This document shows, piece after piece, positions 21,755 to 31,413 of a stretch of 64,000 nucleotides of DNA. The DNA is from JALYUM01 sp036688685 (GTDB taxonomy: Bacteria > Pseudomonadota > Gammaproteobacteria > Burkholderiales > Burkholderiaceae_D). The stretch covers positions 156,612 through 220,611 of the forward strand of contig NZ_JAQQPS010000011.1 in the NCBI RefSeq assembly GCF_036688685.1, in the 5' to 3' direction. Below the pieces are notes generated by a model. It saw only the letters and a list, made by a program, of their open reading frames with translations. It was not told the origin of the DNA and did not search any database. How positions within the stretch are numbered: the stretch's first letter is position 1; every line of letters begins with the position of its first letter. Position numbers and translations under genes: made by a program.

Positions 21755-23137
21755 ATGGTTGCCCTTTCCAAGACGATTTTTAAAGCCTACGACATCCGCG
21801 GCGTGATTGATAAAACCCTCGACGATGGCATCGCCCACGCCATCGGCCAGGCCTTCGGCCGCGCCGCGCTGGCCAAAGGCGAACGCACCGTCATCATCGG
21901 CCGCGACGGTCGCCTGTCCGGCCCATCGCTGACTGCGGCGCTGGCCAAGGGCCTGCAGTCGGCCGGCGTTGACGTGATCGACCTGGGCATGGTCGCCACG
22001 CCGATGGTGTATTACGCAACCAACGTCCTGGCCGCGCGCTCGGGCATCATGGTCACAGGCAGCCACAACCCGCCCGACTACAACGGTTTCAAGATGGTCC
22101 TGGCCAGCGAAGCGATTCACGGCACCACGATCACCGCCCTGCATGACGACATCGCCGCCAACGACGGCGATACGGCCGCCACTGCAGGTACGTACACCAC
22201 CTACGACATCCGTGCCGAATACATCGGCCGCATCATCGACGACGTCAAGATCGCCCGCCCGATCAAGATTGCGGTCGACTGCGGCAACGGCGTGGCCGGC
22301 GCGTTCGCGGGCGACCTGTTCCGCGGCATGGGCTGCGACGTCATCGAACTGTTCTGCGAAGTCGATGGCACCTTCCCGAATCACCACCCGGACCCGGCCC
22401 ACCCTGAAAACCTGCAGGACCTGATTAAGTGCCTGCAACAGACCGATGCCGAAATCGGTATCGCGTTCGACGGCGACGGCGACCGCCTGGGCGTGGTCAC
22501 CAAGAATGGCCAGATCATCTATCCTGACCGCCAGATGATGCTGTTCGCGGCCGACGTTTTATCGCGCAATCCTGGCGCCGAGATTCTGTACGACGTCAAA
22601 TGCACGCGCCACCTGGGCCCGTGGATTGCGAAGCACGGTGGCAAGCCGCTGATGTGGAAAACCGGCCACTCGCTGGTGAAAGCCAAATTGCGCGAAACCG
22701 GCAGCCCGCTGGGCGGCGAAATGAGCGGCCACATCTTCTTCAAGGACCGCTGGTACGGTTTTGACGACGGCCTGTATTCCGGCGCGCGCCTGCTGGAACT
22801 GCTCACGCGCGAGGCCGATCCGTCGGCGCTGCTCAATTCCCTGCCGATGTCGGACAGCACCCCCGAACTGCACCTGCACCTGAACGAAGGCGAGAACGTC
22901 GCCATCATCGAGCACCTGCGCACCCACGCGACTTTCCCGGGTTCGGACAGCGTCAATGACATCGACGGCCTGCGCGTCGAGTACCCGGACGGCTTTGGCC
23001 TGGCCCGTTCGTCGAACACGACGCCGGTGGTGGTGATGCGCTTCGAAGCCGAAACGCCGGCAGCGCTGGCGCGGATCCAGGGCGACTTCCGCCGCGTGAT
23101 CCTGGCCGCGAAGCCCGACGCCGCGCTGCCGTTCTAA
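21755..23137 (+). CDS. manB: Phosphomannomutase/phosphoglucomutase
   Basis: A 460-residue alpha-D-phosphohexomutase, the usual length for AlgC-type bifunctional PMM/PGM. Start ATG 21755 follows CCGAGG. Motifs: FKAYDIRG near residue 9, the phosphoserine loop TGSHNPPDYNG with S103, the metal loop FDGDGDRLG near 235, the sugar-specificity loop GGEMSGHIFF near 320, and a phosphate-binding C-terminal domain (VEYPDGFGLARSSNTTP). It interconverts mannose/glucose 6- and 1-phosphates for LPS and exopolysaccharide precursors. It leads the operon manB-waaC-waaA with a 3-bp gap to waaC. It could equally be named algC. Confidence 0.92.
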   Translation: MVALSKTIFKAYDIRGVIDKTLDDGIAHAIGQAFGRAALAKGERTVIIGRDGRLSGPSLTAALAKGLQSAGVDVIDLGMVATPMVYYATNVLAARSGIMVTGSHNPPDYNGFKMVLASEAIHGTTITALHDDIAANDGDTAATAGTYTTYDIRAEYIGRIIDDVKIARPIKIAVDCGNGVAGAFAGDLFRGMGCDVIELFCEVDGTFPNHHPDPAHPENLQDLIKCLQQTDAEIGIAFDGDGDRLGVVTKNGQIIYPDRQMMLFAADVLSRNPGAEILYDVKCTRHLGPWIAKHGGKPLMWKTGHSLVKAKLRETGSPLGGEMSGHIFFKDRWYGFDDGLYSGARLLELLTREADPSALLNSLPMSDSTPELHLHLNEGENVAIIEHLRTHATFPGSDSVNDIDGLRVEYPDGFGLARSSNTTPVVVMRFEAETPAALARIQGDFRRVILAAKPDAALPF

Positions 23138-23140
23138 GCT

Positions 23141-24145
23141 TTGACGCAGTTCTTGAAAATCCTTCTGGTGCGGGTGTCGTCCCTGGGCGATGTGCTGCAC
23201 AACCTGCCCATGGTGGCCGATATCCTGGCCCACCATCCTGGCGCCCAGGTCGACTGGGTGGTGGAGGAGGGCTATGTCAGCCTGGTGCGCCTCAATCCGC
23301 ATGTGCACCGGGTGATTCCGTTTGCGCTGCGGCGCTGGAGGAAGGGTCTGAGCGATCCTGCCACCCGCGCCGAAGTCAGGCAGTTCTGGCGCCTGCTCCG
23401 CGAAGAACGCTACGACTACGTGTTCGATACCCAGGGCTTGCTCAAGACCGGGATCATCATGGGCTGCGCGCGCCTGGCGGCGGGCGGTCAAAAAATCGGC
23501 ATGGCCAATGGCGGTGAAGACTCCGGCTACGAAGGCCTGTCGCGCCTGTTCCATTCAAAAAGCGTCTACCTGCCGCCGCGCACCCACGCGGTCGCGCGCG
23601 CTCGCCTTGTGGCGGCCAACGCGCTGGGCTACCGCATCGACAGCGCGCCCGATTTCGGCCTGCCTGCGCCGGCTGCGGTGACACGCCCGGACTGGATGCC
23701 CGCCGAACCGTACGCGGTGTTCTTTCACGGCACCGCGCGTGACGCCAAGAAGTGGGCGCCGGCCAACTGGATCGCCATCGGCGCGCAACTGGCGCCGATG
23801 ACGATCCTGCTGCCATGGGGCTCGGCGCAGGAAAAGGCCGAAGCCGAGCAGCTTGCAGCAGCGCTGCCGAACGCGCGCCTGCTGCCGAAACTGTCGATGG
23901 ATGAAGCCGTCACGCTGGCGCGCTGCGCGGGCCTGGTGATTGGCGTCGACACCGGCCTGACCCATATCGCCGCGGCCTTCCTGCGTCCGACCGTGGAGCT
24001 GTATTGCGACTCGGCGCGCTGGAAAACCGAGGGCAACTGGTCGGACCGCATCATCAACCTGGGCGACGCCGGCGCGCCGCCTTCAGTGGCCGAGGTGCAG
24101 GCCGCGATCGCGCAGCTGGTCGCGCGCGGTTTTCCGTCACCATGA
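23141..24145 (+). CDS. waaC: Lipopolysaccharide heptosyltransferase I
   Basis: A 334-residue GT9-family enzyme that adds the first L-glycero-D-manno-heptose to Kdo in the LPS inner core. The N-terminus ILLVRVSSLGDVLHNLPMVADI is typical of WaaC. In the C-terminal half, FFHGTARDAKKW, LPWGSAQEKAEAEQ and GVDTGLTHIAAAF form the ADP-heptose-binding side. It has a TTG start, 3 bp after manB, and overlaps waaA by ATGA. Confidence 0.94.
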   Translation: MTQFLKILLVRVSSLGDVLHNLPMVADILAHHPGAQVDWVVEEGYVSLVRLNPHVHRVIPFALRRWRKGLSDPATRAEVRQFWRLLREERYDYVFDTQGLLKTGIIMGCARLAAGGQKIGMANGGEDSGYEGLSRLFHSKSVYLPPRTHAVARARLVAANALGYRIDSAPDFGLPAPAAVTRPDWMPAEPYAVFFHGTARDAKKWAPANWIAIGAQLAPMTILLPWGSAQEKAEAEQLAAALPNARLLPKLSMDEAVTLARCAGLVIGVDTGLTHIAAAFLRPTVELYCDSARWKTEGNWSDRIINLGDAGAPPSVAEVQAAIAQLVARGFPSP

Positions 24146-25401
24146 TGGGCATCCTGTACTCCCTCATGTGGTGTTTGGCGCTGCCGCTGGTGCTGGCGCG
24201 CCTGTGGTGGCGCGGCCGCAAGGAGCCGGGCTATCGCGGCCACTGGGGCGAACGGCTCGGCGTCTACGGCCCACGGGCCGCCGCCATGCCCACCATCTGG
24301 CTGCACGCCGTGTCGGTGGGCGAGACGCGCGCCGCCGAACCGCTGGTCGATGCGCTGCTCGCGGCCTGGCCGGAGCACCGCATCCTGCTCACGCACATGA
24401 CGCCGACCGGCCGCGCCACCGGCGCGCAACTGTTCGCCAAACATGGCGCGCGCTTCATCCAGTCCTATCTGCCGTACGACCTCGGCATCCTGGTGCGGCG
24501 CTTCCTGCGCCACTTCACACCGCGCCTGTGCATGCTGATGGAGACCGAAGTGTGGCCGAACCTGATCGCCACCTGCGCCGAACAAGGCGTCCCGGTCGCG
24601 CTGGTCAATGCCCGCCTGTCGGAAAGGTCACTGCGGCGCGGCCAGCGCTTCGGCAGCCTGATGACGAATGCGGCGCGCGGCATCACGCTGGTGGCCGCAC
24701 AGACCACGGCGGACGCCTTGCGCATTGCGTCGCTCGGTGCGCCTGCTGTGGAAGTGACGGGCAGCATCAAGTTCGACGTGGTGGCGCCGCCAGCGGCACT
24801 TGAACTGGGCGCCTGGCTGCGCGCGCGCATCGGCACCCGTCCCGTGCTGCTGTGCGCCAGCACGCGCGAGGGCGAAGAGGCCTTGATCCTCGACGCCTGG
24901 CGCGCGCAGGACCAGGCGCTGCTGGTCATCGTGCCGCGCCATCCACAGCGCTTCGATGACGTGGCGGCCCTGGTGGCGGCGCGCGGCCTGTCGCTGGTGC
25001 GCCGCTCCGGGTTAAAGCAGGATGATGTCGTTGATGCAGACGTGCTGCTCGGCGACTCGATGGGCGAGATGTTCGCGTACTACGCCGCCTGCGACTGCGC
25101 CTATATCGGCGGCAGCCTGCTGCCGCTGGGCGGCCAGAACCTGATCGAAGCCTGCGCAGTGGGCAAACCGGTCCTGGTCGGCCCGCACACCTTCAATTTT
25201 TCCCTCGCCACCGAGCAGGCGGTCGACGCCGGTGCCGCGCTGCGCTGTGCGGATGCCGGCGCCATGGTCGCTGCCGCCACCGGCTTGCTACAGAACGGCA
25301 TCGCGCGCGCGCGCATGGGCGAGGCGGCGCTGGCGTTTGCCGGTCAGCATCGTGGCGCCACAGCGCGCACGGTTGAACTGCTACGGCAACTGATTCGCTA
25401 G
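24142..25401 (+). CDS. waaA: 3-deoxy-D-manno-octulosonic acid transferase
   Basis: A 419-residue KdtA/WaaA that transfers Kdo from CMP-Kdo to lipid IVA at the inner membrane. It has an N-terminal membrane anchor (ILYSLMWCLALPLVLARLWW in part) followed by GRKEPGYRGHWGERLG. HAVSVGETRAAEPLV near residue 55, METEVWPNLI near 132, GSIKFDV near 208 and GGQNLIEACAVGKPVLVGPH near 330 match the family. The ATGATG start overlaps the waaC stop. Confidence 0.95.
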   Translation: MMGILYSLMWCLALPLVLARLWWRGRKEPGYRGHWGERLGVYGPRAAAMPTIWLHAVSVGETRAAEPLVDALLAAWPEHRILLTHMTPTGRATGAQLFAKHGARFIQSYLPYDLGILVRRFLRHFTPRLCMLMETEVWPNLIATCAEQGVPVALVNARLSERSLRRGQRFGSLMTNAARGITLVAAQTTADALRIASLGAPAVEVTGSIKFDVVAPPAALELGAWLRARIGTRPVLLCASTREGEEALILDAWRAQDQALLVIVPRHPQRFDDVAALVAARGLSLVRRSGLKQDDVVDADVLLGDSMGEMFAYYAACDCAYIGGSLLPLGGQNLIEACAVGKPVLVGPHTFNFSLATEQAVDAGAALRCADAGAMVAAATGLLQNGIARARMGEAALAFAGQHRGATARTVELLRQLIR

Positions 25402-25449
25402 TATTTGATACCATGCCAGCTTCGTTGTTTCGCCCATGAAGGGGGTCGC

Positions 25450-25995
25450 ATGTTTTCTTTCAAGCACCCCAAGCCGGTTGACAGCCGCCGCCCCGTGGCC
25501 ACGCTGGTGCAGCGGCACCATTCGCGCACGCTCGAAATCCCCGTCGAAGAAGCTGTCCCGGAAATCGGCGCGCCCGTCTTGACCATTGCCCCGGCGGCAA
25601 TGGCATTCTCACTGCATTTTCTGGTGCGCTATACGCTCGGTGAATACATCGGCTTCATGTGGCAGCACGCTGGCTGGCTGATTCGCCGCCGCCGTGTAGG
25701 GCGCTTCAACGGCGGCTACCTGCGCGTCAAAAGCACCGTCACCGCGGCGCTGCATTTCATCCTGTTGCGGCGCGCCAGCCGCACCTATGAAATGACGATC
25801 GATGACCATGGCATCGTGCGCGTCAGCGACCGCGGCGTCACGCTGATCGGATGGGACGATGTGCGCCTGATCCGGCGCTACCGCAACGGTTTCCTGGTGG
25901 TGCTCCAGCGCGGCACCTTGCCGATTCCTTACCGCTGCCTCAGCGAAGCCGACATCGCCGCCTTGCGCGGCTTTGCCACGACCTTGCGAGCTTAA
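25450..25995 (+). CDS. YcxB-like domain protein, predicted membrane-associated
   Basis: A 181-residue protein with ATG 25450 behind a GGGGG ribosome-site-like run. A mid-protein region (SLHFLVRYTLGEYIGFMW and LHFILLRRASRTYEM) is hydrophobic but interrupted by a basic RRRR stretch. The C-terminal part (MTIDDHGIVRVSDRG, IGWDDVRLIRRY, LPIPYRCLSE) matches the YcxB-like pattern: a short beta-sandwich resembling a bacterial PH-type domain. Function unknown. The stop codon overlaps the convergent metallopeptidase stop by 3 bp. Confidence 0.55.
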   Translation: MFSFKHPKPVDSRRPVATLVQRHHSRTLEIPVEEAVPEIGAPVLTIAPAAMAFSLHFLVRYTLGEYIGFMWQHAGWLIRRRRVGRFNGGYLRVKSTVTAALHFILLRRASRTYEMTIDDHGIVRVSDRGVTLIGWDDVRLIRRYRNGFLVVLQRGTLPIPYRCLSEADIAALRGFATTLRA

Positions 25996-26945
25996 TCGGC
26001 GAACAGTACCGGCATCTCCTGCGAGCGCTTGCGCAGCGCCGCCTTGGCGCCGTCGTAATCCGGATACACCGACGCCACCACGGCCCAGAAGCGCGCGCTG
26101 TGGTTCATCTCGCGGATGTGCGCCAGTTCGTGCGCGACGACGTAATCGACCAGCGCCAGCGGATAGTGCACCAGGCGCCAGTTCAGGCGGATATTGCCCT
26201 GCACCGTGCACGAACCCCAGCGCGAGCCGGCCGTCGATAGCGCACAGGCCTGGTAGCGCACGCCAAGGCGCGCCGCGTACACGTCGAGGCGATCGACGAA
26301 CAGGCGCTTTGCTTCGGCCTGGAACCACAGCTTGACGCGTTCCTTGAGCTGCCACTCGGCCAGGCCTGCGACCACGCCCACTTCCAGCACGCGCGTATCC
26401 GCATCGAACACGCAATGGCTGCGCGTCGCTTCTTTCAGGCGCAGAGTAATGTCGCCGCCCAGGTAGGGTAGTACAGTGCCGTCGACCCATGCCACGGGGG
26501 GCTTGACTTCGCGTTCGGCGCGCCGTTCGCCGCGTTCCTGCAGTTTGGTCAGGATCCAGCGCTGCTTGGCGCGGATGGCGTTGTCGATTTCGGGGAGGGT
26601 GACGCGGCGCGGCGCGGTGACGCGCAGCCCGTCGTCGTCGATCATGAAGCCGATCGAGCGCCGTGTGGAGCGGCGCAGCGCATATTCAAGCGAGTGGGCG
26701 CCAAGCTGGATGCGGCGCAGCGGCGTGCCGTCGGCGGGCGGCGGTGGCGTGGGCAGCACGAAGCGCGGCAAGGACGGCGGCGCCTTGAACAGCGGCTGCG
26801 GCGGCGTGGCCGGCCTTTGCGAAGGCTCGAGTGCGGCAAAAAAATCCTGCGCGAACAGCTCCAGCTGGGGACCGGTCAGTTTGGCCGCAGCTGGTTTATC
26901 GGGTGCCGGTTGCGCCGGGGTGAGCAGCGCGCCGGCTTCGCTCAA
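25992..26945 (-). CDS. YgjP/DUF45-type zinc metallopeptidase
   Basis: A protein of about 317 residues with an N-terminal Pro/Ala-rich low-complexity stretch and a C-terminal M48-like domain. That domain has VDYVVAHELAHIREMNHS: the HExxH zinc helix followed by a third His, as in the SprT/YgjP-like DUF45 group. SRWGSCTVQGNIRLNWRL just upstream is also a family hallmark. The start is uncertain: a TTG at 26945 overlaps the upstream plsC stop, and the frame stays open further upstream inside plsC. It is last in the minus-strand glyQ-glyS-gmhB-plsC-ygjP run. Substrate unknown. Confidence 0.85.
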   Translation of the reverse strand: MSEAGALLTPAQPAPDKPAAAKLTGPQLELFAQDFFAALEPSQRPATPPQPLFKAPPSLPRFVLPTPPPPADGTPLRRIQLGAHSLEYALRRSTRRSIGFMIDDDGLRVTAPRRVTLPEIDNAIRAKQRWILTKLQERGERRAEREVKPPVAWVDGTVLPYLGGDITLRLKEATRSHCVFDADTRVLEVGVVAGLAEWQLKERVKLWFQAEAKRLFVDRLDVYAARLGVRYQACALSTAGSRWGSCTVQGNIRLNWRLVHYPLALVDYVVAHELAHIREMNHSARFWAVVASVYPDYDGAKAALRKRSQEMPVLFAD

Positions 26946-27667
26946 CCACCTTTGTAGGCGTGGGGCGAAATGACGCGCATTTCTGATTCGATCCAATTTT
27001 GCACCTCTTGCATCATGCTGTCGGGAGTGTGGCCTTCCGGTGCAATCGGTTTGCCGATCGATACCGTCACCAGCCCGGGACGTTTGATGAAGGATCCCTT
27101 GGGCCAGCATTCACCTGAATTATGCGCGATTGGCACCACCAATGCACCAGTTTCGATGGCCAGGCGCGTGCCCCCGCTTTTGTACTTGCCGGCCTGACCG
27201 ACCGGGATGCGCGTGCCCTCGGGGAACATGATGATCCACTGGCCGTCGGCCAGGCGTTTTTTGCCGTGGGCGACCACGGATTTGAAGGCATTTTTACCTT
27301 TTTTACGGTCGATCGGGATCATGCGCAACAGGCCCATCGCCCAGCCGAAAAACGGGATGTACAGGATCTCTTTTTTGAACACGTACACCAGCGGGCGCGG
27401 CATGTTCGGCAGCAGGAAAATGGTCTCCCAGGCCGACTGGTGTTTTGACAGCAGGATCACCGGCGCGTCGGGGAAATTCTCGTAGCCCTTGAATTCATAA
27501 CGGATGCCGCAAATGACCTTGGCGCACCAGATGATGAAGACGTTCCAGCGCGAGGTCACCCAGAAACGCTGGTTGTAGGGCAGGGGCGCGGCCAGAAAAC
27601 AGACGCAGGCCCAGACCACGGTGGCCACCGCCATGATGACGGTGAAGAGAAGGGAACGCAGGAACAT
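26942..27667 (-). CDS. plsC: 1-acyl-sn-glycerol-3-phosphate acyltransferase
   Basis: A 241-residue PlsC. An N-terminal membrane helix (residues about 5-28) precedes the catalytic SKHQSAWET (Hxxxxx with KHQS, the His variant typical of beta-proteobacterial PlsC) near residue 74. IPIDRKKGKNA and the substrate motif FPEGTRIPVGQ are near 150. It acylates lysophosphatidic acid at position 2 to make phosphatidic acid. ATG 27667 was preferred to an in-frame TTG two codons upstream. It lies 21 bp after gmhB. Confidence 0.93.
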   Translation of the reverse strand: MFLRSLLFTVIMAVATVVWACVCFLAAPLPYNQRFWVTSRWNVFIIWCAKVICGIRYEFKGYENFPDAPVILLSKHQSAWETIFLLPNMPRPLVYVFKKEILYIPFFGWAMGLLRMIPIDRKKGKNAFKSVVAHGKKRLADGQWIIMFPEGTRIPVGQAGKYKSGGTRLAIETGALVVPIAHNSGECWPKGSFIKRPGLVTVSIGKPIAPEGHTPDSMMQEVQNWIESEMRVISPHAYKGG

Positions 27668-27688
27668 GAACAAAGTTGAAACTCCGAA

Positions 27689-28264
27689 TCAGGAGGGAAT
27701 GGTGGAAACTGCGGGCGGCTTGGCCGACTGGCGCGCCAGCATGGCCTGGACCATCGTGGCCAGGTCGGGGAAGACTTGGGTGCCGGGTGGCAGGCCGCCG
27801 GTTTCGCGCGTCTTTTCGCCCTTGCCGGTCAGGACAAGGTAGGGCAGGCAACCGCTGATGAAGCCGGCCTGCAGGTCGCGCAGCGAATCGCCCACGGTGG
27901 GCACGCCGCGCAGGCTGACCTTGAAGCGCTTGGCGATTTCTTCGAACATGCCGGCTTTTGGCTTCCTGCAGTCGCAGTTGTCGATGGCCGCATGCGGGCA
28001 AAAGAAAATGGCGTCGATGTCGGCGCCCACCAGCTGCGCGCTGGCGTGCATCTTCTGGTGTATCGCATTGAGCGTGCTCATGTCAAACAGTTCGCGCGCA
28101 ATTCCCGACTGGTTCGATGCGATGACAACCCGGTAGCCAGCCTGGTTCAGGCGCGCGATGGCTTCCAGGGAGCCTGGAATCGGCACCCATTCGGCTGGCG
28201 ACTTGATGAACGCGGCCGAGTCCTGGTTGATGACGCCGTCGCGGTCGAGGATGATCAGCTTCAT
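27689..28264 (-). CDS. gmhB: D-glycero-beta-D-manno-heptose-1,7-bisphosphate 7-phosphatase
   Basis: A 191-residue HAD-superfamily phosphatase. The nucleophile motif LDRDGVIN is at residues 6-13, the motif II Ser is in VVIASNQSGIAR, and the zinc-binding loop appears as CPHAAIDNCDCRKPKAG near 90-108. The final acidic motif is in TVGDSLRDLQAG. It removes the C7 phosphate in ADP-heptose synthesis, whose product is used by WaaC encoded about 4 kb away. It lies 15 bp downstream of glyS in the same transcription direction. Confidence 0.94.
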   Translation of the reverse strand: MKLIILDRDGVINQDSAAFIKSPAEWVPIPGSLEAIARLNQAGYRVVIASNQSGIARELFDMSTLNAIHQKMHASAQLVGADIDAIFFCPHAAIDNCDCRKPKAGMFEEIAKRFKVSLRGVPTVGDSLRDLQAGFISGCLPYLVLTGKGEKTRETGGLPPGTQVFPDLATMVQAMLARQSAKPPAVSTIPS

Positions 28265-28279
28265 GCGGCTTCCCCTTAC

Positions 28280-30367
28280 TTACGCAGCCAGCTTCGAGAT
28301 GTCGGCCACGCGGTTGAGCATCCCGTGCAGGGTCGACAGCAGTGCCAGGCGGTTGTTGCGCAAGGCCGGGTCTTCGGCCATCACCATCACGTCGGTGAAG
28401 AAGGCGTCCACTTCCACGCGCAGCTGGGCCAGCAATTGCAGCGTGCCGGCAAAGTCGCCTGCGGCGAAGGCGGCATCGACTTGCGGACGCACGCGCTTGA
28501 CGCCTGCGAACAGATTGCGTTCCGCTTCTTCGACCAGCAGTGCTTCGACCACGTCACCCGGCGCCACATCTGTTTTCTTCAGGATGTTCGTGATGCGCTT
28601 GTTGGCTGCAGCCAGCGACGCGCTTTCCGGCAGCGCCGCAAAGGCTTTCACCGCTTCCAGGCGCTGGACGATGTCATCGAGCCGGTCCGGATTCTGGGCC
28701 AGCACGGCTTCGACTTCGTTCGGCGCAAAGCCGCGCTCGCGCAGGATACCGCGCAGGCGGTCGAGCATGAAGGTTGCCACTTCGGCGACCGGGCTGACAA
28801 ACGCTGGCTGACTCGCGAAAGCGGCGGCAGCGTCGGCCAGCAGCACGCTGATCGACAGCGGCAGGCGTTTTTCCAGCAGCATGCGCAGCACGCCCAGCGC
28901 GTGGCGGCGCAGCGCGAACGGATCCTTTTCGCCGGTTGGCTGCAGGCCGATCGACCAGATGCCGACCAGGGTTTCGAGCTTGTCGGCCAGTGCGACCGCG
29001 GTGCCCGTTTGGGTGGTCGGCAAAGCATCACCGGCAAAGCGCGGCTGGTAATGTTCGGAGGCGGCCAGCGCCACTTCTTCCGGTTCGCCGTCGTGACGCG
29101 CGTAGTAGGTGCCCATGATGCCTTGCAGCTCGGGGAATTCACCCACCATGTCGGTCAACAGGTCGGCTTTTGCCAGCTGGGCGCCGCGTTCGGCCAGCGC
29201 CACGTCGTAGCCGAGGTGGCGCGCAATCGCGCCGGCAAGCATCGTGACGCGATTGGTGCGGGCAGCCTGCGTGCCGAGCTTGTTGTGATAGACGACGTTT
29301 TCCAGCAGCGGCAGGCGCGATGCCAGGGTCTTTTTCTGATCCTGCTCGAAGAAGAACTTGGCGTCGGACAGGCGTGGACGCACCACGCGCTCATTGCCGC
29401 CAATGATGTGGCGCGGGTCGTCGGTCGCGATGTTCGAGACGATCAGGAAGCGCGAACGCAGCTTGCCGGCGCTGTCGGTCAGCGCGAAGTATTTCTGGTT
29501 GGTCTGCATCGTGAGGATCAGGCATTCCTGCGGCACGGCCAGGAATGCATCCTCGAATGTGCAGGCGTACACCACCGGCCACTCGACCAGCGCGGCCACT
29601 TCGTCGAGCAGCGCGTCCGGCATCAGCACTTGGTCGCCGGCTGCCGCTTCCAGCAACTGTTCACGGATGCTTTCGCGACGCGCGGCGGCGCTGGCCATGA
29701 CGCGGCCGGTGGTTTCCAGGCGGGCCACGTAATCGTCCGCGCTGGCAATCGCAATCGGTTCGCCGTTCGACAGGAAGCGGTGGCCTTGCGTGGTGCGGCC
29801 GGCAGTGAGACCGAACAGTGCCAGCGGCAGCACGTCGGCGCCATGCAGCGCGATCAGGCTGCGCACCGGGCGCACGAACTGCACCGAGGCGCCATCCGGG
29901 CGCTGGTAAGTCATCACTTTCGGGATCGGCAGCTTGGCCACCGATTCCGCGACCACGTCCTGGATTGACGCGGACAGCGCGCTGCCGGCTGCCGTGTGGC
30001 TGTAGAAGAAGCTCTCGGCCTTGCCGTCCTGGGCGCGTTCGAGGTCGGCCACGGTGACGTGGGCAAAGCCCATCGCTGCCAGTTTCTTGGCTAATGGGGC
30101 GGTGCCATTGCCGGCGGCGTCCAGCGCCACGGAGACCGGCAGGATCTTGTCGCGCAGTTGTTTATCAGGCGAGGTCGCGCGCACGTTGGTGATCGAGACG
30201 GCCAGGCGGCGCGGCGTGGCGTAGGGCGTGGCGACGCTGTCGGCGTCCAGGAAACCGCGTGCGCTCAAGCCGCCCACGATGCCGGAGGCGAACGCCGCGC
30301 CCAGTTTGACCAGTGCTTTCGGTGGCAGCTCTTCGGTCTGCAGTTCAATCAGTAAGGTGTGGTTCAT
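28280..30367 (-). CDS. glyS: Glycyl-tRNA synthetase beta subunit
   Basis: A 695-residue beta chain of the bacterial alpha2-beta2 glycyl-tRNA synthetase, close to the usual 690. The N-terminus LLIELQTEELPPKALVKL, the mid-protein NQKYFAL and MVGEFPELQGIMG (near residue 405) and the C-terminal anticodon-binding helical region ending in AEDPALRNNRLALLS match the family. It provides tRNA recognition and pairs with the alpha subunit encoded one base upstream. Confidence 0.97.
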   Translation of the reverse strand: MNHTLLIELQTEELPPKALVKLGAAFASGIVGGLSARGFLDADSVATPYATPRRLAVSITNVRATSPDKQLRDKILPVSVALDAAGNGTAPLAKKLAAMGFAHVTVADLERAQDGKAESFFYSHTAAGSALSASIQDVVAESVAKLPIPKVMTYQRPDGASVQFVRPVRSLIALHGADVLPLALFGLTAGRTTQGHRFLSNGEPIAIASADDYVARLETTGRVMASAAARRESIREQLLEAAAGDQVLMPDALLDEVAALVEWPVVYACTFEDAFLAVPQECLILTMQTNQKYFALTDSAGKLRSRFLIVSNIATDDPRHIIGGNERVVRPRLSDAKFFFEQDQKKTLASRLPLLENVVYHNKLGTQAARTNRVTMLAGAIARHLGYDVALAERGAQLAKADLLTDMVGEFPELQGIMGTYYARHDGEPEEVALAASEHYQPRFAGDALPTTQTGTAVALADKLETLVGIWSIGLQPTGEKDPFALRRHALGVLRMLLEKRLPLSISVLLADAAAAFASQPAFVSPVAEVATFMLDRLRGILRERGFAPNEVEAVLAQNPDRLDDIVQRLEAVKAFAALPESASLAAANKRITNILKKTDVAPGDVVEALLVEEAERNLFAGVKRVRPQVDAAFAAGDFAGTLQLLAQLRVEVDAFFTDVMVMAEDPALRNNRLALLSTLHGMLNRVADISKLAA

Positions 30368-30368
30368 A

Positions 30369-31292
30369 TTATTGTGTTCCTGCCGCTGGCAGCATCGGGA
30401 AGCCGAGCTTTTCGCGCGATTCGTAATAGGCTTGAGCGACCAGGCGCGACAGCGTGCGCACCCGGCCGATATAGGCCGCGCGTTCAGTCACCGAGATGGC
30501 GCCGCGCGCATCGAGCATGTTGAAGCTGTGCGAGGCCTTCATGATCTGTTCGTAGGCCGGCAAGGTCAGCGCCAGTTCGACCAGGCGCTTGGCTTCCGAT
30601 TCGTGGTTGGCGAATTGGGCGAACAGCAGTTCGGTGTTGGCGTGCTCGAAGTTATAGGTCGACTGCTCGACTTCGTTCTGATGGAAGACATCGCCGTATG
30701 AAAGGCTCTTCTTCACCGGAGCGCCGGCCGCACCCTTCTCTTCCCACTCGGTCCACACCAGGTCATACACGTTCTCGACGCCCTGCAGGTACATCGCCAG
30801 GCGTTCGATGCCGTAGGTGATCTCGCCCAGCACCGGCTTGCAATCGAGGCCGCCGACCTGCTGGAAGTAGGTGAACTGGGTCACTTCCATCCCGTTCAGC
30901 CAGACTTCCCAGCCCAGGCCCCAGGCGCCCAGCGTCGGGCTTTCCCAGTCGTCTTCCACGAAACGCACATCGTTCTGCTGCAAATTCAGACCCAGCGCTT
31001 CGAGGGAACCGAGGTACAGCTCGAGGATGTTTTCCGGCGCCGGTTTCAGCACGACCTGGTACTGGTAATAATGCTGCAGGCGGTTCGGGTTAGCGCCATA
31101 GCGGCCATCCTTCGGGCGGCGCGATGGCTGCACGTACGCGGCACGCCAGGGCTCCGGGCCGATCGCGCGCAGGAAAGTACCGGTGTGGAACGTGCCGGCG
31201 CCGACTTCCATGTCGTACGGCTGGAGCAGGGCGCAGCCTTGCTTGTCCCAGTAGGATTGCAAGGTCAATATGATTTGTTGGAATGTGAGCAT
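30369..31292 (-). CDS. glyQ: Glycyl-tRNA synthetase alpha subunit
   Basis: A 307-residue catalytic chain (class II aminoacyl-tRNA synthetase core). TFQQIILTLQSYWDKQGC at the start, EVGAGTFHTGTFLRAIGPEPW (motif region, residues about 31-50) and RPKDGRYGANPNRLQHYYQY are diagnostic. It activates glycine and, with GlyS, charges tRNA-Gly. The stop lies one base before the glyS ATG. Upstream is a palindromic-repeat region that must hold its promoter or the end of the lnt transcript. Confidence 0.97.
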   Translation of the reverse strand: MLTFQQIILTLQSYWDKQGCALLQPYDMEVGAGTFHTGTFLRAIGPEPWRAAYVQPSRRPKDGRYGANPNRLQHYYQYQVVLKPAPENILELYLGSLEALGLNLQQNDVRFVEDDWESPTLGAWGLGWEVWLNGMEVTQFTYFQQVGGLDCKPVLGEITYGIERLAMYLQGVENVYDLVWTEWEEKGAAGAPVKKSLSYGDVFHQNEVEQSTYNFEHANTELLFAQFANHESEAKRLVELALTLPAYEQIMKASHSFNMLDARGAISVTERAAYIGRVRTLSRLVAQAYYESREKLGFPMLPAAGTQ

Positions 31293-31413
31293 CTTGGAGT
31301 GGCTGGGCGCACGGGGCGCCGCGAACGCGTTGGGTTTGCTAAATGGCTAATTTTAGCGGGTTTTAGAGGGTGGCTGTGGAGGAATGGTGGATTTGTTGGT
31401 ACTGCGAAGGGGT